A stretch of 64,000 nt of DNA from Opitutaceae bacterium (GTDB taxonomy: Bacteria; Verrucomicrobiota; Verrucomicrobiia; Opitutales; Opitutaceae). Shown here piece after piece: positions 31,050 through 40,139 of this stretch. Both the position numbers and the translations under genes were made by a program. Numbering within the stretch: position 1 is the stretch's first letter; each line of letters opens with the position of its first letter. The stretch is taken from contig JAHCAZ010000012.1 of assembly GCA_019634615.1 (NCBI GenBank), forward strand, positions 42,168 to 106,167. Direction: 5' to 3'. Under the pieces are notes generated by a model. That model ran no database searches. It saw only the letters and a program-made list of their open reading frames with translations, and was not told the origin of the DNA.

Positions 31050-32533
31050 GGCAGGACGGCAGGGTTGGCCTGTTGGACCAGGTGGAGGACGCTGGCGTGG
31101 ATGAGGCGGATGAAGGGTTGCGGCGCGAGGCCGATCCAGAGCACGAAGACCACCAGCGGGGCGAACATGACGAGTTCGCGGAAGTTGAGGTCCTTGAGGC
31201 CGGTATGGTCAGGGTTGTTGACCCCGCCCCAGGCGAGCTTCTGCAGCATGCGGAGGTTGTAGGCCGCGGCGGCGACGATGCCGGGGATGGCGCAGGCGAC
31301 CATGAGCTTCGAGACCTTGAAGCCGCCGGCGAGGACGAGAAATTCGCCGATGAAGCTGTTCGTCCCGGGGAAGGCGAGGGACGACAGGCAGAAGAGGCCG
31401 TACACGAACGCGAAGACCGGCATGTACTTGCCGATGCCCGCCGCGGCGGCGAGGTCACGCGTGTGCAGGCGCTCGTAGATGAGGCCGACGACCATGAACA
31501 AGCCGCCCGTGGTGATGCCGTGGTTCAGCATGACCAGAGTGGCGCCCTCGATGCCCGCTGGGTTGAGGGCAAAGATGCCCAAGGTGGCGAAGCCCATGTG
31601 GCTCACGCTCGAGTAGGCGACCAGCTTCTTGAGGTCGGTTTGCGCGAGCGCCGCGAAGCCGCCGTAGATGATCGCCACGACCGAGAGCCACAGCACGTAG
31701 GGCGCGAACTGGTGCACCGCGAGCGGCGTGATCGGGAGGGCGAAGCGGAGGAAGCCGTACGTGCCCATCTTCAGCAGCACGCTGGCCAGGAACACGCTGC
31801 CGGCCGTGGGGGCCTCGACGTGGGCCGCCGGCAACCACGTGTGGAACGGGAACATCGGCACCTTGATCGCGAACGAGATGAAGAACGCCGCGAAGACCCA
31901 GGCCTGGAAGCCCGGCGCCAGCGGGGCACCCATGGTGTCGACCAGGCTGAACGAGCCGGTCTTGAGCCGCAGGGCGATGATGGCGACCAGCAGGAAGACC
32001 GAGCCGGCCATCGTGTAGATGAAGAACTTGAGCGCGGCGTAGATGCGGCGCGGTCCGCCCCAGACGCCGATCATAAGCGCCATCGGGATCAGCATCGCCT
32101 CCCAGAAGACGAAGAAGAGGACCGTATCGAGGGCGCAGAAGACGCCGATCATGGTCGTCTCCATGAGGAGCACCGCGATCATGAACTCCTTCACGCGGAC
32201 CTTGATGTAGTTCCACGAGGCCAGCACGCAGAGCGGCGTGATCAGCGTTGTGAGCAGGATCATGAGCAGGCTGATGCCGTCCACGCCGAGGGCGTAGTTG
32301 ATCTGCAGGCGGGCGATCCACGGAGTGTGCTCGGTGAACTGGAAGGCGGCGGTCGTGGTGTCGAAGCGCGGCAGGAGCGCGAGCGAGAACAGGCCGAGGG
32401 CCGTGGTGGAGACCAGCGTCCACCAACGCACGAGGCGCTCGTCGCGCAGGAACGCAAGGACGGCGACGGCCGCCAGCGGGCTGAAGATCAGCACGCTGAG
32501 GAAGGGGAAGCCGGTGGCGGGAGTGGAGAGCAT
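31046..32533 (-). CDS. nuoM: Complex I subunit M (cluster 1)
   Basis: A 495-residue antiporter-type membrane subunit of the NuoM type. Seen: GVDGISLLMILLTTLITP near residue 82, VFWEAMLIPMALMIGVWGG near 142 (proton-path Glu), KVPMFPFHTWLPAAHVEAPT near 222 (Lys and conserved loop), LVAYSSVSHMGFATLGIFA near 300 and LAFPGTNSFIGEFLVL near 388. It acts as a central proton channel. It is separated from the L-like gene by a 130-bp spacer with a repeat, so the M-N pair may be tuned separately. Length is standard. Confidence 0.94.
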   Translation of the reverse strand: MLSTPATGFPFLSVLIFSPLAAVAVLAFLRDERLVRWWTLVSTTALGLFSLALLPRFDTTTAAFQFTEHTPWIARLQINYALGVDGISLLMILLTTLITPLCVLASWNYIKVRVKEFMIAVLLMETTMIGVFCALDTVLFFVFWEAMLIPMALMIGVWGGPRRIYAALKFFIYTMAGSVFLLVAIIALRLKTGSFSLVDTMGAPLAPGFQAWVFAAFFISFAIKVPMFPFHTWLPAAHVEAPTAGSVFLASVLLKMGTYGFLRFALPITPLAVHQFAPYVLWLSVVAIIYGGFAALAQTDLKKLVAYSSVSHMGFATLGIFALNPAGIEGATLVMLNHGITTGGLFMVVGLIYERLHTRDLAAAAGIGKYMPVFAFVYGLFCLSSLAFPGTNSFIGEFLVLAGGFKVSKLMVACAIPGIVAAAAYNLRMLQKLAWGGVNNPDHTGLKDLNFRELVMFAPLVVFVLWIGLAPQPFIRLIHASVLHLVQQANPAVLP

Positions 32534-32549
32534 GAGCAGTGGCTAATTA

Positions 32550-32653
32550 GCCACAAAAAGCACAAAGGGCTGGTCCGGCGGAGTGAATCGCCCGCGCGCC
32601 TATAGGCGCCTCGGGTGTGTCCTCGGCGGATGGGATTTTGTGTTTCTTGTGGC
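32550..32653. repeat. Partial GCCACAA...TTGTGGC dyad between nuoL-like and nuoM
   Basis: GCCACAAAAAGCACAAAG at the left and a TTTGTGTTTCTTGTGGC at the right are inverted copies of the GGCCACAAGAGGCACA module of the AACCACGGATT family, without its outer arms. It fills most of the 130-bp spacer inside complex I cluster 1. Confidence 0.65.
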
Positions 32654-32663
32654 TCATTCGGGA

Positions 32664-34445
32664 TCAGTTGAGAAAGACCAAGGCTACGATAAGCAGGGCG
32701 GCGGCGCCGAGGGCCAGGGCGAGGTTTTGCTGGAGGGGGCCGCGCTGGGCGCCGCGGAGGCGGCTGCCAAGGGTGCGGAACGAGCCGGCGAAGCCGTCGA
32801 CCACGCCGTCGATCACGCGGTTGTCGAAGACATTGACGAGATTCGCCGAGCGCATGAGCGGGATCAGGCCGCCGGCGCGATGGATTTCACCCACGGCGTT
32901 GTCGAGGGCCTGGACGGGCTTGCGGGCCAGCCAGAGGAAGGCGCGGCCGCCCATGCGGTAGGGCCAGTCGAGGTCGAGGCTGATCTTGGCCTCCGGCTCG
33001 AGCTTCTTGATGAGGAGGAAGAAACCGAGGCCGGTGAAGAGGAGGATCTGCAGCGTCTCGGAGACGTGGTAGGCCGTGTAGGGCTCGAATTCCACCGGGT
33101 AGGGCAGCATCCGGTAGAGGTACGGCGTGTAGCAGCCGATGAAGATGCAGAGGAACGACGTGACGGCCATGGCCGTCATCATGTTCCACGGTGGCTCGGC
33201 GGCGCGTTCCCAGGTTTCCTTGCTGCAGTGGTTCTTCCCGAACCAGATGAAATACGGGACCTTCAGGCCGGTGTGCAGGAAGGTACCGGCGGAGGCGAGG
33301 AGGAGGAGGAAGCCGACCCAGAGCTTGTGGTCCTCGAAGCCGGCCTGGACGATCATGGACTTCGACACGAAGCCGCTGAAGAGCGGGAAGGCCGAGATGG
33401 AGAGCCCGCCGATCAGGGTGAAGAGGAAGGTCCACGGCATCTTTTGGTAGAGCCCGCCGAGGTCGGTGAACTTGCTCTTGCCCGTCATGTGGAGCACCGA
33501 GCCGCAGCCCATGAAGAGCAGGCCCTTGTAAAGAATGTGAGCGAAGGCGTGGGCGCAGGCGCCGTTGATGGCGAGAGTGGTGCCGAGGCCGACGCCGGCC
33601 ACCATGTAGCCGACCTGGCTGATGATGTGGTAGGCGAGCAGGCGGCGACTGTCGTTCTCGAGCACGGCGTAGACGACACCGTAGAGCGCCATGATCACGC
33701 CGAGGACGACGAGGATATCGAGGCCGGCGAAACCGCGGATAAGCGCATACACCGCGGTCTTGGTGGTGAAGGCGCAGAGGAAGACGGAGCCGTTGAAGGT
33801 CGCCTCGCCGTAGGCATCGGGCAGCCAGGCGTGCAGCGGGGGCACGGCAGCGTTGAGGACGAAGCCGATGACGATCAGCCAGGCCGCGAGGGTCGGATGC
33901 TCGACATCGAAGAGCCCGAAAGTGAGGTCACCGTTGGTCGCGTGATAGTGCAGGATGATGCCGGCGAGGAGCGAAACGCCGCCCGCGACGTGCACCAGGA
34001 GGTATCGGAAGCCCGCGCCGAGGGATTCCTCGCGGCCGCGGAACCAGATGAGGAACACGGACGAGAACGCCATCAGCTCCCAGAAGAGGAAGAGCGTCAG
34101 CAGGTCGCCCGCATAGATGGCGCCGATCGAGCCGGCGACGTAGGTCCAGGCGGCCATGTGCTCGACGTCGCGCTTCACATGCAGGCCGTAGAGCGAGCCG
34201 ATGACGGCCATCAGGCCCATGATGTAGGCGAAGACGTTGCTCAGCGCATCGACGCGGCCGAAGACCAGCGTGAACTGCAGGAAGCTCACGACGCCGTGCG
34301 TGCCCTGGGGCAGCAGGACGATGCTGGCGAAGGTCAGGAGCGGGATCGCCAGCAGCCAGGCTTTCTTGGCGGCGGCCGGCACCAGGGGCAGCAGGAGGCC
34401 GCCGGCAAGGAGCACGAGCGAGGGGTGGAACCAGAGATCACTCAT
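32664..34445 (-). CDS. Antiporter-type L/MrpD-like complex I subunit with C-terminal extension
   Basis: A 593-residue membrane protein occupying the NuoL position in cluster 1 but more like Na+/H+ antiporter subunit D (MrpD). Core: LFLFWELMAFSSVFLIWFRG near residue 138 (Glu), AAVPPLHAWLPDAYGEAT near 228, LLAYHIISQVGYMVAG near 300, KGLLFMGCGSVLH near 335 and LFSGFVSKSMIV near 380 (Lys). After the 14-helix core it has a tail of about 100 residues containing VFDNRVIDGVVDG near 540, reminiscent of the end of NuoL, and a final helix. The tail could replace the NuoL lateral helix. Overlaps the 82-residue gene by 8 bp. Confidence 0.82.
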   Translation of the reverse strand: MSDLWFHPSLVLLAGGLLLPLVPAAAKKAWLLAIPLLTFASIVLLPQGTHGVVSFLQFTLVFGRVDALSNVFAYIMGLMAVIGSLYGLHVKRDVEHMAAWTYVAGSIGAIYAGDLLTLFLFWELMAFSSVFLIWFRGREESLGAGFRYLLVHVAGGVSLLAGIILHYHATNGDLTFGLFDVEHPTLAAWLIVIGFVLNAAVPPLHAWLPDAYGEATFNGSVFLCAFTTKTAVYALIRGFAGLDILVVLGVIMALYGVVYAVLENDSRRLLAYHIISQVGYMVAGVGLGTTLAINGACAHAFAHILYKGLLFMGCGSVLHMTGKSKFTDLGGLYQKMPWTFLFTLIGGLSISAFPLFSGFVSKSMIVQAGFEDHKLWVGFLLLLASAGTFLHTGLKVPYFIWFGKNHCSKETWERAAEPPWNMMTAMAVTSFLCIFIGCYTPYLYRMLPYPVEFEPYTAYHVSETLQILLFTGLGFFLLIKKLEPEAKISLDLDWPYRMGGRAFLWLARKPVQALDNAVGEIHRAGGLIPLMRSANLVNVFDNRVIDGVVDGFAGSFRTLGSRLRGAQRGPLQQNLALALGAAALLIVALVFLN

Positions 34446-34686
34446 CGTAGTAGTCCTCGCGGGTCATGATGCCGGCCTTGCCGAACGCCTTGGAGGCGAT
34501 GACGATCACCACGCAGGCCAAAAAGCCGAACACCGACCAGAAGGCGGGCAGATGCTCGACCTTCGTGTGGGCGTGGTGCTTGTCGACGAACACGTCGATC
34601 AGCGCCACGAGCGCCAGGAGGCCGCAGGAGACGTAGATGACCTGACGGAGCCGCTGGCGGAGAAATTCGATGAGGCGGAGGAGCAT
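34438..34686 (-). CDS. Small two-helix membrane protein of complex I cluster 1
   Basis: An 82-residue protein not recognised as any standard Nuo or Mrp subunit. Two hydrophobic helices are predicted, near residues 14-33 (VIYVSCGLLALVALIDVFV) and 47-66 (AFWSVFGFLACVVIVIASKA), separated by a His-rich stretch (DKHHAHTKVEHLP). The C-terminus is acidic, ending REDYYDE. It is placed between the MrpD-like and the L-like subunits and overlaps the latter by 8 bp, so it is very likely an accessory subunit at their interface. Its size is near that of MrpC/MrpF, but the pattern does not match them. Confidence 0.75.
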   Translation of the reverse strand: MLLRLIEFLRQRLRQVIYVSCGLLALVALIDVFVDKHHAHTKVEHLPAFWSVFGFLACVVIVIASKAFGKAGIMTREDYYDE

Positions 34687-34693
34687 GGGAAAT

Positions 34694-34836
34694 CAGTAGC
34701 GTTTAGCGAGCGGCAGGCGGAGCCAGTAGGGGCGCAGCTTGCCTGCGCCCTGAGGCGTCATGCGCGGATGGATCCCAAGGGCGCACGCGAGGTGCGCCCC
34801 TACCGGGTACAGGCTGCGATGCTCGCTACTGTTATG
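34694..34836. repeat. Nested dyad between the MrpD-like and small membrane genes
   Basis: Inner arms GTAGGGGCGCA (34726-34736) and its perfect complement (34793-34803) carry a GGGCGCA-rich centre; an outer imperfect pair, CAGTAGCG near 34694 and CGCTACTG near 34829, encloses them. The MrpD-like stop lies just beyond, so an mRNA hairpin would sit between two genes of the same complex. Confidence 0.65.
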
Positions 34837-34838
34837 GT

Positions 34839-36350
34839 TCATGGGAGGACGGCGGTGGCGAACCGCATGAAGAAATCGGGGAAGATACCGACGAGAACGG
34901 AGATCACGGCCGTGAGGCAGAGCGGGATCAGCATGGCCAGCGGTGCCTCGCCGTGGTGGTGCTCGCCCGCCGGGGCCTTGCCGAAGAAGGCGTGGTAGAC
35001 GACCGGGGCGAAGTACGCGGTGTTGAGCAGCGTGCTGGCGATCAGGACGACGAGGATGCCGATCGTGCCGGCATCGAGGGCGCCGACGAGCAGGTAGAGC
35101 TTGGTGATGAAGCCGCCGACGGGCGGGACGCCGATCATGCCAAGGGCGGCGAGGGCGAAGGCGCCGAAGGTCCACGGCATCGTGCGGCCGAGTCCGCTCA
35201 TCTCGGAAATGTTCTTCTTGTGCGAGGCGACGTAGATGGCGCCGGCGCAGAAGAAGAGCGTGATCTTGGCGAAGGCGTGGTTGGCGATGTGCACCAGACC
35301 GCCGGCGACGGCGGTGGGCGTCAGCAGGGCCACGCCGAGGATGATGTAGGAGAGCTGGCTGACGGTGGAGTAGGCGAGCCGCGTCTTCAGGTTGTCCTTG
35401 CTGAGGGCGATGATGGACGCGACGAGGATCGTGATGGAGACGAAGTAGGCGGTGGGCAGGCCGAGGTTGAGCTCGTGCATGCAGTCGACGCCGAAGACGT
35501 AGAGCATCACGCGCACCGTTGAGAACACGCCGACCTTCACGACCGCGACCGCATGAAGCAGCGCGCTGACGGGCGTCGGGGCGACCATGGCGCCCGGGAG
35601 CCAGTGGTGGAACGGCATGATGCCGTTCTTGGCGAAGCCGAGGAGGCAGCAGATGTAGAGGATCGTGACGACGCCGTTGTGGACGGCGGCCGGGATGATG
35701 CCGGTGCTGGCGTTGTTGGCGAAGTCGAGGGTGCCGGAGAGGACGAAGATGAGGACCATCGCCGGGAAGATCAGGGCCTTCGCGGTGGTGGTGAGGTAGG
35801 TCAGGTACTTGCGGCCGCCCTCGTAGCCTTCCTCGTCCTGGTGGTGGGCGACGAGCGGGTAGGTGGAGACGCTGACCACCTCGTAGAAAAGGTAGAGGGT
35901 GAGGAGGTTATCGGCGAAGGCGCAGCCGATGGCGCCGAAGAGGGCGAGGGCGAAGCAGGCGCTGAAGCGGGTCTGCGCGTGCTCGTGCAGGCTGCGCATG
36001 TAGCCGGCCGAGTAGAAAACGGTGAGCACCCAGAGGAACGAGGCGATCACCGCGAAGATCATCGAGAGGGCGTCGGCACGGAGCGCGATCGAGAGGCTGG
36101 TGGCCTTGGCGGCGAAGGTGAACGACTGGGCCTGCTCGGCCGGGAACAGTTCAAAGAGCGTGTAGTGCAACGTCGTGCCGCCGCGCACGGCGGGGACGAG
36201 GGAGGCGACGAGGCTCAGGAGCGTCACCGCGGCGACGAGGGAGACCGTCTCGCGCAGGTTGGGCTTTTTCCCGGTCGCCATGACGAGGCCCGCGCCGACG
36301 AGCGGGGCGAGCAGGGCGAGCAGGAGGCGGATGTCGTTGGTGGCTTCCAC
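34839..36350 (-). CDS. MrpD-like antiporter subunit, fourth antiporter of complex I cluster 1
   Basis: A 503-residue, roughly 14-helix membrane protein of the proton-conducting Mrp/NuoL/M/N family. Seen: LRADALSMIFAVIASFLWVL near residue 88, TLYLFYEVVSVSTYPLVAHH near 150 (Glu), KNGIMPFHHWLPGAMVAPTP near 240 (Lys), LAYSTVSQLSYIILG near 325, and GVPPVGGFITKLYLLVGAL near 408. The HHWLPGAMVAPTPVSALLHAV pattern and FITKLYL are typical of MrpD. A standard complex I has only L, M and N; this is an additional one, between nuoK and the small membrane gene. Confidence 0.85.
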   Translation of the reverse strand: MEATNDIRLLLALLAPLVGAGLVMATGKKPNLRETVSLVAAVTLLSLVASLVPAVRGGTTLHYTLFELFPAEQAQSFTFAAKATSLSIALRADALSMIFAVIASFLWVLTVFYSAGYMRSLHEHAQTRFSACFALALFGAIGCAFADNLLTLYLFYEVVSVSTYPLVAHHQDEEGYEGGRKYLTYLTTTAKALIFPAMVLIFVLSGTLDFANNASTGIIPAAVHNGVVTILYICCLLGFAKNGIMPFHHWLPGAMVAPTPVSALLHAVAVVKVGVFSTVRVMLYVFGVDCMHELNLGLPTAYFVSITILVASIIALSKDNLKTRLAYSTVSQLSYIILGVALLTPTAVAGGLVHIANHAFAKITLFFCAGAIYVASHKKNISEMSGLGRTMPWTFGAFALAALGMIGVPPVGGFITKLYLLVGALDAGTIGILVVLIASTLLNTAYFAPVVYHAFFGKAPAGEHHHGEAPLAMLIPLCLTAVISVLVGIFPDFFMRFATAVLP

Positions 36351-36353
36351 GGG

Positions 36354-36680
36354 TCAGCCTTTGAGTTCGGTCAGCTCCTCGGGCGTGATGGAGCGGTAGT
36401 TGCGGTAGACCGCGATGATGATGCTGAGGGCGATGGCGACCTCGGCGGCGGCGAGGCCCATGATGAAGAGGACGAAGATCTGGCCGGCGGCGGGGTCGGG
36501 GGCGAAGAAGCGGTTCGCGGCCATCAGGTTCAGCGAGGCGGCGGCGAAGATGATCTCACCCGAGATGAGCATGCCGATCAGCGTGCGGCGGCGGAGGAGG
36601 CCGTAGATGCCGATGGCGAGGAGGAGCGCCGCGAGGACGAGGTAGATCGCGGGTTGCTGGTGGACGAGGAGCAGCTTCAT
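36354..36680 (-). CDS. nuoK: Complex I subunit K (cluster 1)
   Basis: A 108-residue, three-helix membrane subunit. The two glutamates of the proton path are in GMLISGEIIFAAASLNLMA near residue 42 and MGLAAAEVAIALSIIIAVYR near 79. Its gene follows nuoJ by 5 bp and precedes the MrpD-like gene by 3 bp. It links the quinone-site subunits to the antiporter chain. Length matches the family. Confidence 0.93.
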   Translation of the reverse strand: MKLLLVHQQPAIYLVLAALLLAIGIYGLLRRRTLIGMLISGEIIFAAASLNLMAANRFFAPDPAAGQIFVLFIMGLAAAEVAIALSIIIAVYRNYRSITPEELTELKG

Positions 36681-36685
36681 GGCGG

Positions 36686-37261
36686 TCAGCGCTGGGCGGG
36701 CGGCGGCGTGGGCGTGGCGAGGCCGGGGGCGGTGCGACCGCCGCAGGCGAGGACCAGGGCGCCGAGGATGGCGACGAGGAGGACGAGGGAGATGGCCTCG
36801 AAGGCGAGGCTGTAGGTCGTGAGGAGCGAGACGCCGATGGCGGCGACCGAGCCGTCACTGACCAGCGTTTCCGGCCGGGCCGGCCAGGGGCCGCTGAGGG
36901 CGACGTAGGCGAGGGCGCCGCCGATCAGGAGCGCGATCATCGTGGCGACGATGCCCCAGGCGATGTGCGCCTTGTGCGTGGCGTGCGCGGGCTGCTCGTC
37001 GGGCTCGGCCATCATGACGGCGAAGATGATGGTGACGCAGACGGCGCCGACGTAGATGAGGATCTCCATCAGCGCGAGGAAGGGGCTGTTGAGGAAGTAG
37101 TAGAGGCCGGCGAGACCGAGGCAGCAGACCATCAGGCCGGCGACGCCGCGGATGATGCGCGTGGTGAGGACGGCGATCAGCGCGCCGGCGAGCGTGAGGC
37201 CCACGGCGAGGGCAAAGGCGGCGAGGACGAGCCAGTCGGCGAAGGGAAAGGCGGCGTTCAT
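36686..37261 (-). CDS. nuoJ: Complex I subunit J (cluster 1)
   Basis: A 191-residue, five-helix membrane subunit. The conserved block ALMEILIYVGAVCVTIIFAVMM near residue 64 contains the TM3 pi-bulge residues around IYVGAV. ATG 37261 overlaps the nuoI stop (ATGA); an upstream frame that is open is the shadow of the nuoI Ala/Pro tail. The C-terminal 15 residues are Pro/Thr-rich. Confidence 0.92.
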   Translation of the reverse strand: MNAAFPFADWLVLAAFALAVGLTLAGALIAVLTTRIIRGVAGLMVCCLGLAGLYYFLNSPFLALMEILIYVGAVCVTIIFAVMMAEPDEQPAHATHKAHIAWGIVATMIALLIGGALAYVALSGPWPARPETLVSDGSVAAIGVSLLTTYSLAFEAISLVLLVAILGALVLACGGRTAPGLATPTPPPAQR

Positions 37262-37830
37262 GACTTGGGAGCCTCCGGGGCGGCGGGAGCCGGGGTCGCA
37301 GCGGCAGCAGCCGGAGCCGGAGCAGCGGGAGCGGCGGGCGTTTCGGCCGGCGGGGGTGTCGGGTGGGTCTTGGCCCACGCTTCACCCTCGGCGAGGACCT
37401 TCTGGTAGAGGTCCATCTTGGCGAAGGTTTCGCGGTTGCGGCTGACGACGTTGTATTCCTTGGAGAATTCGATGGCGCCGCTGGGGCAGGCCTCGACGCA
37501 GGAGCCGCAGAGGCTGCACGTCGTGAAATCGAGCATGTACTTGGAGACGGACTTGCGCTTGTCGCCCTCGCGCTTGAGGCCGTCGAGGTCGATGCAGCCG
37601 CTGGGGCAGGCGCGCTCGCAGATCGTGCAGGCGGTGCAGAGGGGCTTCCCGGTCGCGGGGTCCATGACGAGCTTGATGTGCCCGCGGAAGCGCGGGGGCA
37701 TCGGCAGCGTCTCGTGCGGGTATTGGACGGTGAGCGTCGGCTGGGCGGCCTCGCGCGCGGTGATGCGCATGCCGACGAGGAGGCTCTTGAAGCCCGAGAG
37801 GGTGTCGCGGATGGCGGAGAACAGGCTCAT
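37258..37830 (-). CDS. nuoI: Complex I subunit I, two [4Fe-4S] clusters (cluster 1)
   Basis: A 190-residue peripheral-arm subunit. Two CxxCxxCxxxCP motifs, CTACTICERACPSGCIDLDG near residue 65 and CSLCGSCVEACPSGAIEF near 106, hold clusters N6a and N6b, which pass electrons to NuoB. The final 35 residues or so are almost all Ala and Pro. The subunit in cluster 2 has a similar tail, which is unusual for NuoI. In the absence of NuoEFG, this and NuoB, C and D are plausible docking partners for ferredoxin. Confidence 0.93.
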   Translation of the reverse strand: MSLFSAIRDTLSGFKSLLVGMRITAREAAQPTLTVQYPHETLPMPPRFRGHIKLVMDPATGKPLCTACTICERACPSGCIDLDGLKREGDKRKSVSKYMLDFTTCSLCGSCVEACPSGAIEFSKEYNVVSRNRETFAKMDLYQKVLAEGEAWAKTHPTPPPAETPAAPAAPAPAAAAATPAPAAPEAPKS

Positions 37831-37840
37831 GGTGGGACGG

Positions 37841-38860
37841 TTACCGGAAGAGCAGGGGGAGCTTCATCACGACGCCGGTCAGGAGGAGGGTGACCAGCGA
37901 GATCGGGATGAGGATCTTCCAGGACAGGTTGAGGAGGCTGTAGAACTGGGTGCGGGGGAAGGTCCACCGGATCCAGATGACGGTGAAGATGAGGGCGTAG
38001 AGCTTGAGGAGGAACCAGCCCAGGCCCCAGAAGCCGCCGGAGAGGACGCCGATCGGGCTCTGCCAGCCGCCGAGGAAGAGGATCGTGGCGAGGCAGCAGC
38101 CGACGACGATGTTGGCGTACTCGGCCATGAAGAAGACGCCGAAGCCCATGCCGCCGTACTCCGTGAAGGCGCCGGCGACGAGCTCGCTCTCGGCCTCCGC
38201 CATGTCGAAGGGCGCGCGGTTGGTCTCGGCCAGCATGCAGATGAAGAAGATCACGAAGGTCACCGGCATCAGCGGGTTGACCCAGACCTTGAAGAGATTC
38301 CAGTGCCAGAATCCGCCGGCCTGCTGCACGATGATCTCCTGAAGGTTCATCGTGCCGGCGACCATGAGCATGGTGATCACGACGAGGAGCATCGGGATCT
38401 CGTAGGCGACGCTCTGGGAGACGACGCGGGCGGCGGAGATGATGGCGTACTTGTTGCGCGAGGCCCAGCCGCCGAGCATCAGGGCCATGACGTTGATCGA
38501 GCCGAAGGAGAAGACGAAGAGCAGGCCGATGTTGAGGTTGCGCGCGACGAGGGTGTCGGAGAACGGGATCGTCGCCAGGCACATGAGCGGCGGGGCCATG
38601 ACCATGAGCGGGGCGGCGCGGAAGAGCAGCGAGTCGGTGCCCGGCGGGACCATGACCTGCTTGGCGAGGAGCTTGATGCCGTCGGCGATGGGCTGGAGGA
38701 TGCCCGCCCAGCCGGCCTCGTTGGGGCCGGGCCGGCGCTGGATGCGGCCGGCGCCCTTGCGCTCGGCGAGGACGAGGTAGGCGGCGTTGCCGCCGACGAA
38801 GGCGCAGATGCCGACCAGGTAGAGCAGGACGCGGATGGGCTCGAGTTCGAGGAGATTCAT
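37841..38860 (-). CDS. nuoH: Complex I subunit H (cluster 1)
   Basis: A 339-residue, eight-helix membrane subunit at the quinone site. Signatures: LAERKGAGRIQRRPGPNEAG near residue 27, LQPIADGIKLLAKQ near 50, ETNRAPFDMAEAESELVAGAF near 210 (acidic loop of the E-channel) and WIRWTFPRTQFYSLLNLSWK near 296. It has a normal N-terminus close to TM1, unlike the NuoH of cluster 2. A repeat separates it from nuoD by 136 bp. Confidence 0.94.
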   Translation of the reverse strand: MNLLELEPIRVLLYLVGICAFVGGNAAYLVLAERKGAGRIQRRPGPNEAGWAGILQPIADGIKLLAKQVMVPPGTDSLLFRAAPLMVMAPPLMCLATIPFSDTLVARNLNIGLLFVFSFGSINVMALMLGGWASRNKYAIISAARVVSQSVAYEIPMLLVVITMLMVAGTMNLQEIIVQQAGGFWHWNLFKVWVNPLMPVTFVIFFICMLAETNRAPFDMAEAESELVAGAFTEYGGMGFGVFFMAEYANIVVGCCLATILFLGGWQSPIGVLSGGFWGLGWFLLKLYALIFTVIWIRWTFPRTQFYSLLNLSWKILIPISLVTLLLTGVVMKLPLLFR

Positions 38861-38895
38861 GAGTCTGCTGGATTCCGGCGCTCCGCAGTGACCGG

Positions 38896-38967
38896 GTAGC
38901 TACGAGCGTGAGCGAGTGGACGAAGGGCGGAGAGGCATCCACTCCACTCGCTCACGCTCGTAGCTAC
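38896..38967. repeat. Perfect TACGAGCGTGAGCGAGTGG dyad between nuoD and nuoH
   Basis: Two perfectly complementary 25-bp arms (38896-38920 and 38943-38967) with a 22-base centre. The same unit occurs in the composites around clcA. In the nuo transcript it would be a very stable hairpin between the peripheral-arm gene nuoD and the membrane-arm gene nuoH, possibly a processing or stability signal. Confidence 0.85.
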
Positions 38968-38996
38968 GTGAAGGCCAAGGATGCGGAACGAAGTTT

Positions 38997-40139
38997 TCAT
39001 CGGTCGATGTCCGGGATGACGAGGTCGAGGCTGCCCATCATGGCGAGGGCGTCGGGGAGGATCATGCCCTTGCTGGTCTCCTCGAAGAGGCTGAGGTTGG
39101 AGAAGGACGGTGCGCGGAGCTTCACGCGGTAGGGCTGGTCCTTGCCGTCGCTCACGATGCGCACCATGAACCGGCCGCGGGCGGCCTCGACGGCGTAGCA
39201 GGTGTCGCCGGCCGGGAGCTTGAGCACGCGCGGAACCTTGGCGGCCATGAACGGACCGGCGGGGATCTGGTCGAGGGCCTGCTCGATGATGTGGAGGCTC
39301 TGCTCCATCTCATCCATGCGGACCAGGTAGCGGGCCATCGAGTCGCATTCGGTATAGGTCGGGATCTTGAACTGGAGCTGCGGGTAGACGGAATACGGCT
39401 CGGCGCGGCGCACGTCGTAGGCGACGCCGGAGCCGCGGATGACGGGGCCGGTGGCGCCGTACTTGCGGCAGATGTCGGCGCTGATGGGGCCGATGCCGGT
39501 CAGGCGCTTGCGGAGGATGACGTTGTCGGTGACGAGGTCGCGGTACATCTGCAGCCGGGGCTGCATGTGCTTCACGAAATCGCGCGTGCCCTTGAGGAAG
39601 GCATCGTCGGCGTCGTTGCTGAGGCCGCCGAAGCGGTAGTAGCAGTAGGTCAGGCGCGCGCCGCAGAGGCCCTCGAGCAGGTCGAGGATCTTCTCGCGGT
39701 CGTCGAAGGCGTACAGGATCGGCGTGAAGCCGCCGAGGTCGAGGAGGAGGGCGCCCCACCAGACCATGTGGCTGGAGATGCGGTTGAGCTCGGAGGTGAT
39801 GACGCGGATGTACTCGGTGCGGGCCGGGACCTCGATCTTGGCGGCGCGCTCGACGGCACCCACGAAGGCGTGGGTGTAGTGCATGGCCGAGAGGTAATCG
39901 ATGCGGCTCGTGTTGGGCAGGAACTTGGCGTACGTGCGGTTCTCGCCCATCTTCTCGTGCATCCGGTGGATGTAGCCGATGATCGGCTCGGCGCGCTGGA
40001 TCCACTCGCCGTCCATCGTCATCAGCACGCGGAGGACGCCGTGCGCGGCGGGGTGCTGCGGACCGAGGTTGAGCGTGAACGTCTCGTGCGGCGCGTGCTC
40101 CGCCAGGGCGGCGGCGGCGATGTCCTTGGTGGCCGTCAT
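38997..40139 (-). CDS. nuoD: Complex I subunit D (cluster 1)
   Basis: A 380-residue 49-kDa-type subunit. Seen: [15 protein letters not shown] near residue 26 (the quinone-site His loop), [17 protein letters not shown] near 55, [21 protein letters not shown] near 109 and [12 protein letters not shown] at the C-terminus, the usual end. It forms the quinone cavity with NuoB and NuoH. ATG 40139 overlaps the nuoC stop (ATGA); the frame stays open upstream but there it shadows nuoC. No NuoC-D fusion. Confidence 0.94.
   Translation of the reverse strand: MTATKDIAAAALAEHAPHETFTLNLGPQHPAAHGVLRVLMTMDGEWIQRAEPIIGYIHRMHEKMGENRTYAKFLPNTSRIDYLSAMHYTHAFVGAVERAAKIEVPARTEYIRVITSELNRISSHMVWWGALLLDLGGFTPILYAFDDREKILDLLEGLCGARLTYCYYRFGGLSNDADDAFLKGTRDFVKHMQPRLQMYRDLVTDNVILRKRLTGIGPISADICRKYGATGPVIRGSGVAYDVRRAEPYSVYPQLQFKIPTYTECDSMARYLVRMDEMEQSLHIIEQALDQIPAGPFMAAKVPRVLKLPAGDTCYAVEAARGRFMVRIVSDGKDQPYRVKLRAPSFSNLSLFEETSKGMILPDALAMMGSLDLVIPDIDR

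Noticed and set aside
32583..34469. A 628-codon plus-strand open frame antisense to the L-like subunit
   Set aside because: High-GC codon bias on the minus strand keeps antisense frames open; the product is Glu/Asp/Arg-rich without family features, while the minus strand encodes a clear membrane protein.
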